This document shows, one piece after another, positions 5,391-5,799 of a stretch of DNA of 5,799 bases (within the stretch, counting starts at the first letter, position 1; every line of letters begins with the position of its first letter). Below the pieces are notes generated by a model that was given only the letters and a program-made list of their open reading frames with translations, did not search any database and was not told where the DNA came from. This DNA is from Pedosphaera sp. (GTDB taxonomy: Bacteria; Verrucomicrobiota; Verrucomicrobiia; Limisphaerales; Pedosphaeraceae), in NCBI GenBank assembly GCA_028293465.1, contig JAQGOT010000670.1:1-5799 (forward strand), in the 5' to 3' direction. The translations under genes and the position numbers were made by a program.

Positions 5391-5799
5391 TCAACGTTGT
5401 TTTTGGTCGCCGTGGCAGACCATGTCGATCACCACGGTGCTGGCCAGGATGAGCACGTCGTCCTCACCGTCAGCGATATCGACGCCGTAGGTGTCGGCCC
5501 AGGTGAACCACTTTTTTGAAACCGCGGCGACGCCGGTTCCGCCGCGGGCAAACTGGTATTCGTGATCCAGGAAGTTGCCGGTGGCTTCGAGATCATCCGG
5601 CCCGGGGACGTCCACGGTGAAGCGATGATGAAAGAGCGCGAACAGCTCCTTCTTCACCACGGCGACAATCGCACCGTCGCGCACGATCTCGTACGTCTTG
5701 CCCCATGAGAGAAGACGCTGCTTGATGAACGCGAGCTCGTGGCCTTCGAGATCCTGGAATGAAAGCTGGTCGCCGAAGCTGAAGGCCTTGCCGTCGACG
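5391..5799 (-). CDS. LURP-one-related (LOR/YxjI-type) protein, 5' end cut by window
   Basis: The last 135 residues are visible, from VDGKAFSFGDQLSFQDLEGHE at the right edge to the TGA at 5393-5391. The frame stays open to the edge, so the GTG at 5684 is internal, not a start. Family members are about 160 residues, so roughly 25-30 are missing. Characteristic stretches are LLSWGKTYEI, KKELFALFHHRFTVDVPGP, DFxxxEYQFARG-like sequence, VSKKWFTWADTYGVDIADGE and DDVLILASTVVIDMVCH. These fit the LURP-one-related family, which has a Tubby C-terminal-like beta-barrel with a central helix. The bacterial branch has no settled function, though the fold suggests lipid or membrane contact. No signal peptide can be judged because the start is missing. 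It is followed by arsS after 69 bp, so read-through is possible. Confidence 0.88.
   Translation of the reverse strand, partial: VDGKAFSFGDQLSFQDLEGHELAFIKQRLLSWGKTYEIVRDGAIVAVVKKELFALFHHRFTVDVPGPDDLEATGNFLDHEYQFARGGTGVAAVSKKWFTWADTYGVDIADGEDDVLILASTVVIDMVCHGDQKQR

Noticed and set aside
4512..5519. 335-codon open frame on the plus strand, longer than arsS
   Set aside because: It is the complement of arsS and the end of the LOR gene. Its translation has no domain, while the minus strand carries the full radical SAM motif set.

Overview
The window suggests a bacterial chromosome from the Verrucomicrobia/Planctomycetes side of the tree, possibly a Pedosphaera-like verrucomicrobium. This is inferred from three things: the start of a secreted protein resembling the small 'TIGR03067' proteins abundant in those phyla, a small anchored protein of a type I associate with Pedosphaera-like genomes, and mostly weak Shine-Dalgarno sequences. 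No rRNA, tRNA, CRISPR array, IS element or attachment site was seen.

Layout. Positions 1-883 hold minus-strand genes for small anchored or secreted proteins: the N-terminus of a secreted protein (cut by the left edge), a 203-aa membrane-anchored hypothetical, and just upstream a 42-codon ORF with a good Shine-Dalgarno whose end overlaps the start of the 203-aa gene. About 290 bp without a convincing gene follow. Positions 1173-3412 are a tight minus-strand pair: a TVP38/TMEM64 (VTT/DedA-type) membrane protein, then a 507-aa FAD/NAD(P) disulfide oxidoreductase, joined by a 4-base ATGA overlap. From the divergent intergenic region at 3413-3569, two plus-strand genes run right: a 69-aa integral membrane protein and an AT-richer 158-aa soluble protein of unknown function. 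They converge on a minus-strand radical SAM protein of the ArsS type (4377-5321). The right edge cuts a LURP-one-related (LOR/YxjI-type) protein upstream of arsS on the same strand.

How the parts may work together. ArsS-type enzymes are known from arsenosugar synthesis, where they act on dimethylarsenic made by the methyltransferase ArsM. No arsM is visible here. The TVP38/oxidoreductase pair is almost certainly one functional unit, because of its translational coupling and because I recall related proteins as single fusions. It keeps the redox disulfide CLNVGC but has Tyr in place of the usual catalytic His, and lacks the extra mercury-binding cysteines. Whether this pair is linked to arsenic or thiol chemistry through the nearby arsS is only a hypothesis. 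I see no clearly new multi-gene system. The best leads are the coupled membrane-protein/disulfide-reductase unit, the Cys-for-Sec ArsS, and the upstream small ORF.
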